Source of the DNA: an uncultured Chlorobiaceae bacterium
Lineage (GTDB): Bacteria > Bacteroidota > Chlorobiia > Chlorobiales > Chlorobiaceae
Reading direction: 5' to 3'
NCBI GenBank assembly: GCA_903939765.1
Contig: CAJAIK010000113.1
Location: 1-57,421 of the forward strand
DNA length: 57,421 nt
In this document: positions 53,453-57,421 of the stretch, piece by piece
Numbering within the stretch: position 1 is the first letter of the stretch
Layout: each line of letters starts with the position of its first letter
Notes under the pieces: model-generated
What the model saw: the letters and a program-made list of their open reading frames with translations, nothing else
What the model was told of the DNA's origin: nothing
The model's database searches: none
Made by a program: the position numbers and the translations under genes

Positions 53453-56442
53453 CTGAAGAAGCTGATCCTCGGATAGTAGTAGTTCCGGGAGGAGCAGCGC
53501 AGGGCATCAGCTTTATCACTATAATACGCGCTGCCCCGTATTGCACGCCAGCCATTCTCTTCATTATACCAGTCGTCCGTCCACTCCCACACATTGCCCG
53601 CCATATCATGCAACCCTTCAGGTGTAGCACCTTCAGGATAACGACCTACCGGTGTTGTGGCACCTTCATTGTTGTTATAATTCGCATGTCTGGTTGATGG
53701 CTCTGCACTCCCCCATGGGTAGACTCTGTTCTCTTTCCCCCCTGCCGCGTATTCCCACTCCTTTTCAGTTGGTAACCGATAGAGCGCTGTATTTTCTCCA
53801 TTACTCTCAAGCAGGGAGATCCAAAAGCAATACGCTTGAGCGGCATACCAGCTCACCCCAACGACGGGCTGATCATCTTTGTTGAAGCGTTTGTCATCAT
53901 CCTTATATGAAGTAAAACATTTGGAGAGCGATTCTTCTCCCCGCAGAAAATCGCTGAACCCCTTGATTTTCTTTGCCTCTCGCTGCAATCGTACTGTGTA
54001 ACGCTCAACGGGAAGCACGGTTGCAAATTCGATATCCTGGGCCGCCAGATAGTTGATAAAGCGGCGATAAAGCTGGTTCGTCACGGTGTATTTGGCCATA
54101 GAGAGATCCTGCACCCTCTCCTGCTTCTTTGTCAGCGAAAAGATAAAAGAACCGCCTTTGATGAGAATGTACTCTGCCCCAATCTTGTCACGCAACACTG
54201 CTGTGGTGGCATGAACTTCACGAAACTTCATCACCATGGCAAGCGCTTCCGGCTTGCCAATTGTTTTCAAACACTCCATGATGTATCGCTGCCGGTTCGG
54301 CGTTGTTGCCGGATCAAGCAATTTCGTCTGCAAGGCATCAATTTTGCGTTGTGGCGCCTCCTCGACGAGGGTAATCAGCAAATCCTGCTGCTTTGGCGTC
54401 AAAGAGTCTGTGACTGGTGAATCAAAGAGCTTCTCCATGAAGGAATCAAAAATCCCGGCGTCATCAACATGACCAATAAAAAAACGGAGCGGCTCCTGCC
54501 ACCAGTCGTCACCGAAATGGGTGACCAGTTCGTCAAGAGAACCTCCCCTGTGCATGGTTTTTTCAAGCTGAACTCCCGCCAGGTACTCACGGAAGGATTT
54601 ATGACGAAACACATACTCTTTTTCACCGTACTCCACCAGCAGACCAGCCCGGTCAACAAGGTTCCGGCAAAAATCTGTGGCAGGCAGTGAATTGTAGAGC
54701 GTATCGAGCAGCTCCTGCATTTTCTCCTGCATTTTCTCCCGACCTGCCTCATCTTTTTTCAACTCCTCCTGCATCCAGAGCGAGACAGGGCTCAGCACCC
54801 GCCTCGCATCTTCTGCGGCAAGTAACGGGTCAATTCCTCTCCGGCGGTCACGATAATCGAGCATATAGTTCAATGCAGCGTCGTAGAGCTTTAAACGACT
54901 GCCCGGCAGATACTGGCGATCTTTCCAGAGCATCGCCATAATCTGCAACAACAGCGGAACCCCTGCCAATGATTGTAAACTCCGGTTTTTCTCCTGAGCG
55001 AGAAAGTCAAGAATTGCATCGGCTTTTTTGGCTGCTTGCTGTTCCTGATGGATGCGCCACTCCGCCTTGTCTCCGGTGGCGGGTGGAATTTCGCCGAGGA
55101 AAGCGGCCTTGAACCAACGCTGTAAAAACTGCGCCTGCTGCTCTTTGGAAAAGTCCATAATGTCGGCACGCAGATGGCTTGCTTCAAGCTCAATGCCATC
55201 GCCTTTCCTATAGCCTGTGCTCCTTGAGGTCACCACAAACCGGACAGAGGTAAACCTGCCAACCATCTTGTCAATCCAGCCACAAACCGCAATCCGGTCA
55301 TGGACATCACTGATTTCATCCAAACCATCAAGAAGCACAAGCGTTGAGGGCTCCTCAAGCCAGCCGGAAAAGAGCGTATCGGGGAGAACAAGGAAATTTT
55401 TTTCACACCATGCAGAGAGCGTTGCGGGCAATGAAGCGTAGCCGGTATCACCCCTTCTGAGTTCACGCAACGGAAGGTAAAAAACATTGACCGGTTCGCT
55501 GAACCCGAACTCCTTGTGCCGACCGTTGTCGAGACAGGAGAGCGCATAGTATTTGAGCAAGGTTGTTTTTCCTGAACCGGGATCGCCAATAATGAGCAGC
55601 AATGGATGATGCTGAAAAACAAAACGCATCACCTCTTCAGGAGTGCTGGTACAATCCTTTTGGTGAGGCACACACTGATCATCTGCGCTGTAGGGACGTG
55701 TTTCGCAGCGCGACGAGCCGGAAAGAGTTAACGACACAAAGGTATCGGAGAGCTTTACTGAAAAATTTGTAATGGCGGGAGAACCTGTCAGGGTGATGTT
55801 ACCCAATTGGCGTTTCAGGGTTGACTGGTAGAGCTTGAGGGCCGAAGCCGCATCAAGCTCAGGCAAAACGACAATCCGGTCTTGAACTGCGGCGTCCGGC
55901 CCAAACCACCGGGGTATCTGGATGTCGAGATGAGTCAGAAGGTTTTGACGAAATATATCAGGACTATCATATTCCCACAACAGCGAATACCCTTGCATCG
56001 ATGCTTTAAATTCAGCAAGTCTCGTCAACTGGTCGGCGAACTCCATTACCTTGCCGGAATCGGAGAGATTCAACGGGTAGTTGGCTTTGGAAAAATAGAG
56101 CATGACCGGCTTGCGATAACTCATTAACCTTTGTACCTCTTCAACAGCTCCTCCCGGAGCTACACCTGTATCAGTACCAATCCGTGTCCAAAACATCCCG
56201 ATGGCGCAATCGCACGCATCAACAATCTGCTTATTAAGAATTCCCTGCACCCTCTCACCACTTTCAGGTGCCCCGTGCGATTCCCACAACACTGGCTCAA
56301 GCATGAGGCCGGACTGTGGATGACGGATATGCCAGGTGCAAATTACTTCATCGGCTATTTTCCGCTCTGCGGCAACGTCGGAGGGTGAAGCGACGAGAAC
56401 TTTTACGATTCGAGCCAGGTTGTCAGGCATTGGGCATTTCAA
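53410..56442 (-). CDS. DGR variable protein: N-terminal sensor-like domain, NACHT NTPase, C-terminal FGE/C-type-lectin domain
   Basis: A 1,010-aa protein. Residues about 10-120 (VKVLVASPSDVAAERKIADE, DCAIGMFWTRIGTDTG) form a DUF4062/TIR-like N-terminal domain. The NACHT NTPase has Walker A IIGDPGSGKTTLLKYYAL (286-293 core), Walker B STLVLLDGLDEISD, and a helical domain with ENRSLQSLAGVPLLLQIMAM-like text (EKNRSLQSLAGVPLLLQIMA). The C-terminal 250 residues are a formylglycine-generating-enzyme fold (YRLPTEKEWEYAAGG, HDMAGNVWEWTDDWYNEENG, WRAIRGSAYYSDKADALRCS). The final RNYYYPRISFFSVGF segment has nine NNY codons among the eleven at 987-997. FGE-fold proteins with such tails are known DGR targets, and NACHT fusions of them are proposed conflict-system sensors. 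The start could also be the ATG at 56430. Confidence 0.92.
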   Translation of the reverse strand: MKCPMPDNLARIVKVLVASPSDVAAERKIADEVICTWHIRHPQSGLMLEPVLWESHGAPESGERVQGILNKQIVDACDCAIGMFWTRIGTDTGVAPGGAVEEVQRLMSYRKPVMLYFSKANYPLNLSDSGKVMEFADQLTRLAEFKASMQGYSLLWEYDSPDIFRQNLLTHLDIQIPRWFGPDAAVQDRIVVLPELDAASALKLYQSTLKRQLGNITLTGSPAITNFSVKLSDTFVSLTLSGSSRCETRPYSADDQCVPHQKDCTSTPEEVMRFVFQHHPLLLIIGDPGSGKTTLLKYYALSCLDNGRHKEFGFSEPVNVFYLPLRELRRGDTGYASLPATLSAWCEKNFLVLPDTLFSGWLEEPSTLVLLDGLDEISDVHDRIAVCGWIDKMVGRFTSVRFVVTSRSTGYRKGDGIELEASHLRADIMDFSKEQQAQFLQRWFKAAFLGEIPPATGDKAEWRIHQEQQAAKKADAILDFLAQEKNRSLQSLAGVPLLLQIMAMLWKDRQYLPGSRLKLYDAALNYMLDYRDRRRGIDPLLAAEDARRVLSPVSLWMQEELKKDEAGREKMQEKMQELLDTLYNSLPATDFCRNLVDRAGLLVEYGEKEYVFRHKSFREYLAGVQLEKTMHRGGSLDELVTHFGDDWWQEPLRFFIGHVDDAGIFDSFMEKLFDSPVTDSLTPKQQDLLITLVEEAPQRKIDALQTKLLDPATTPNRQRYIMECLKTIGKPEALAMVMKFREVHATTAVLRDKIGAEYILIKGGSFIFSLTKKQERVQDLSMAKYTVTNQLYRRFINYLAAQDIEFATVLPVERYTVRLQREAKKIKGFSDFLRGEESLSKCFTSYKDDDKRFNKDDQPVVGVSWYAAQAYCFWISLLESNGENTALYRLPTEKEWEYAAGGKENRVYPWGSAEPSTRHANYNNNEGATTPVGRYPEGATPEGLHDMAGNVWEWTDDWYNEENGWRAIRGSAYYSDKADALRCSSRNYYYPRISFFSVGFRVIRSSPFSS
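53449..53530 (-). other. Probable DGR variable region of the NACHT-FGE gene
   Basis: Codons for residues 987-997 are NNY with only two exceptions (CCG, AGG), as expected when AAC/AAT codons of a template repeat are randomised at their adenines. The invariant GFRVIRSSPFSS end follows. Upstream, residues YYSDKADALRCSS may belong to the same region. A template with A at those positions was not found in the window, so the assignment is by codon pattern and comparison with the tail at 52070-52165. Confidence 0.7.
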
Positions 56443-56499
56443 TTGAAAATTCAGGAGCCGTTATGTGGTTCTGCAAAAGTGACCGGTATTTATCCAGCT

Positions 56500-56796
56500 T
56501 TATAGATCAAGCTCATCCAAACGCAGTAAACGGTGCCCTTCAAAAACGGTGAGAATTTCAACATGCAGTGAAGTGCGCCTATACACTATTCGGTAATTCC
56601 CGACAAGTATCTCCCTGATTTCAGAATAAGAGAGCTCAGGAACCACTCTTCCCGCATCAGGATATATACCGGTCAAATCGCCTTTTTCAAGAAGGTGATC
56701 AATAAAATCAGAAGCCCTGTCCGAATTATCCTGAGCGATAAACCCTTCAATTTCAGCAAGTTTTCTGACCGCTTCGCTTGTCCAGACCACCTTCAT
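56500..56796 (-). CDS. RelE/ParE-type toxin
   Basis: A 98-aa protein with VVWTSEAVRKLAEIEGFIAQ at the N-terminus, then PDAGRVVPELSYSEIREILV and YRIVYRRTSLHVEILTVFEG, the RelE/ParE core. It differs in sequence from the toxin at 52512-52808. It overlaps its antitoxin by 4 bp (ATGA) and lies 58 bp before the variable-protein gene on the same strand. Confidence 0.88.
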   Translation of the reverse strand: MKVVWTSEAVRKLAEIEGFIAQDNSDRASDFIDHLLEKGDLTGIYPDAGRVVPELSYSEIREILVGNYRIVYRRTSLHVEILTVFEGHRLLRLDELDL

Positions 56797-57083
56797 TCTT
56801 TTCTGGAAGCTCTTTTTTCAGCAAGCATCTGCCGTACCTCATCCGTATCATAGTGTTCCCCGGATTCTGCCGCTGCCAAGCCACGCTCAACAGATTCGGA
56901 AAATTGTTTGCGGTACACCAATGCGTCATATTCAACAGGTGAAAGCAGAACTCCGGCCGGCCGGCCATTCTGGGTAATAATCAATGGATGACCAGTAACC
57001 TGTGCTTTTTTCAGGCAGGCAGAGATCCCGGCCTTAAACTCACCCAGCGGAATAATATCGCTTGATATTTGAATGTTTTTCAT
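56793..57083 (-). CDS. Phd/YefM-family antitoxin
   Basis: A 96-aa antitoxin: IIPLGEFKAGISACLKKAQV, then HPLIITQNGRPAGVLLSPVE, the Phd/YefM DNA-binding and dimer region. The C-terminal ESGEHYDTDEVRQMLAEKRA is the toxin-binding tail. It is translationally coupled to the RelE toxin. The frame appears whole. Confidence 0.9.
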   Translation of the reverse strand: MKNIQISSDIIPLGEFKAGISACLKKAQVTGHPLIITQNGRPAGVLLSPVEYDALVYRKQFSESVERGLAAAESGEHYDTDEVRQMLAEKRASRKE

Positions 57084-57189
57084 GAAAAAGTATGGTTTTC
57101 AGATCCGAATTCAATCCTTTTTTCGATCTACAATAAAGCAAGTATAATCAAACGAAATAAACCACACAACCTCTTCAACCGGCTTACGC

Positions 57190-57421
57190 TCAACTCTTCC
57201 ATATACCACTTGATATTGTTATTTGCCGGCTCCCGAATTCGTATGAGGCGAGATTGATGAATTGCATCTCAAAACTCATGCGCAACAGGAGGCGCAGGCG
57301 CGTCAAAACCTCATCAGCCTCTGCCAGCGCCGGGCGCTTGTGGTTGCGCATGTTGGCAACAGCAACAAGCTCGGTAAATTCAAGCACGGCATTTTCGAGG
57401 CGAACAGCAATGCTGAACCGA
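57190..57421 (-). pseudogene. avd: Second Avd copy with replaced C-terminus (runs off the window)
   Basis: The frame enters from the window edge with RFSIAVRLENAVLEFTELVA, intact where copy 1 is frameshifted, and continues through VLTRLRLLLRMSFEMQFINL to FGSRQI. There homology stops and the frame ends after TISSGIWKS, instead of AELGKMLGG. The lost tail carries the conserved Gly-Gly end of Avd. The N-terminus lies outside, so it could be an active gene with a new tail or another pseudogene. Confidence 0.75.
57224..57421. repeat. Direct repeat copy 2 (Avd sequence)
   Basis: Partner of 52976-53173; the identity starts at 'tgccggctcccgaattcg' in both and extends to the window end, and may continue beyond. 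The junction at 57224 marks where the Avd C-terminus was cut. Confidence 0.9.

Overview
The window looks like a chromosome segment of a green sulfur bacterium (Chlorobiaceae, Chlorobium/Pelodictyon type). The best evidence is a BciA-type 8-vinyl reductase of bacteriochlorophyll synthesis (2100-3188), a B12-binding radical SAM protein of the kind that modifies tetrapyrroles (39415-40824), a small amphipathic-repeat protein that could be chlorosome-like (5773-6090), and a TPR gene built of near-identical 102-bp units (1-661). Genus and species cannot be fixed from sequence reading alone.

Layout. (1) 0-6.2 kb: TPR protein, universal stress protein, slipin, BciA, a 622-aa protein with transthyretin-like folds and the 105-aa repeat protein. 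(2) 6.2-21.1 kb, mostly minus strand: a type I restriction-modification island. In transcription order it reads hsdM, a KilA-N gene, hsdS, an OLD-family ATPase/TOPRIM nuclease, a membrane coiled-coil protein, a cluster of whole and broken toxin-antitoxin genes, a nucleotidyltransferase, a 46-aa protein, hsdR and a YgjP-type metalloprotease. (3) 21.1-22.2 kb: an AT-rich fucosyltransferase gene. (4) 22.2-51.9 kb: mainly housekeeping genes: sbcDC, a lone caspase-like protease, a membrane zinc protease, an APC permease, an SDR, tmk, a sugar-phosphatase plus GH65 phosphorylase/phosphoglucomutase pair, queA, ispD, tRNA-Met and tRNA-Gly, a hotdog thioesterase, the radical SAM protein, trxB with two thioredoxins, dnaE, a GT4 plus GH65 pair and an LRR protein. 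(5) 51.9-57.4 kb: the remains of a diversity-generating retroelement (DGR).

The last region is the most unusual. It holds a 1,010-aa protein with an N-terminal sensor-like domain, a NACHT NTPase and a C-terminal formylglycine-enzyme/C-type-lectin-like domain. That protein ends in a run of NNY codons typical of DGR variable regions. Around it are a second, orphan variable-region tail, an Avd accessory gene broken by one inserted base, a 37-codon stub that looks like the C-terminus of a DGR reverse transcriptase, a second Avd copy with a replaced C-terminus, and two toxin-antitoxin pairs. A direct repeat of about 198 bp (the Avd sequence) flanks the variable-protein gene. No complete reverse transcriptase and no template repeat were seen, so diversification would need a source outside the window.

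Other points of interest are a perfect 19-bp inverted repeat inside the KilA-N coding sequence, a vapD gene cut to about 18 codons behind an intact DUF5397 partner, two decayed DUF4062-type remnants flanking that cluster, a short gene overlapping both the nucleotidyltransferase and hsdR, and a tandem thioredoxin duplication. All identifications come from reading motifs and translations by eye; no database search was run.
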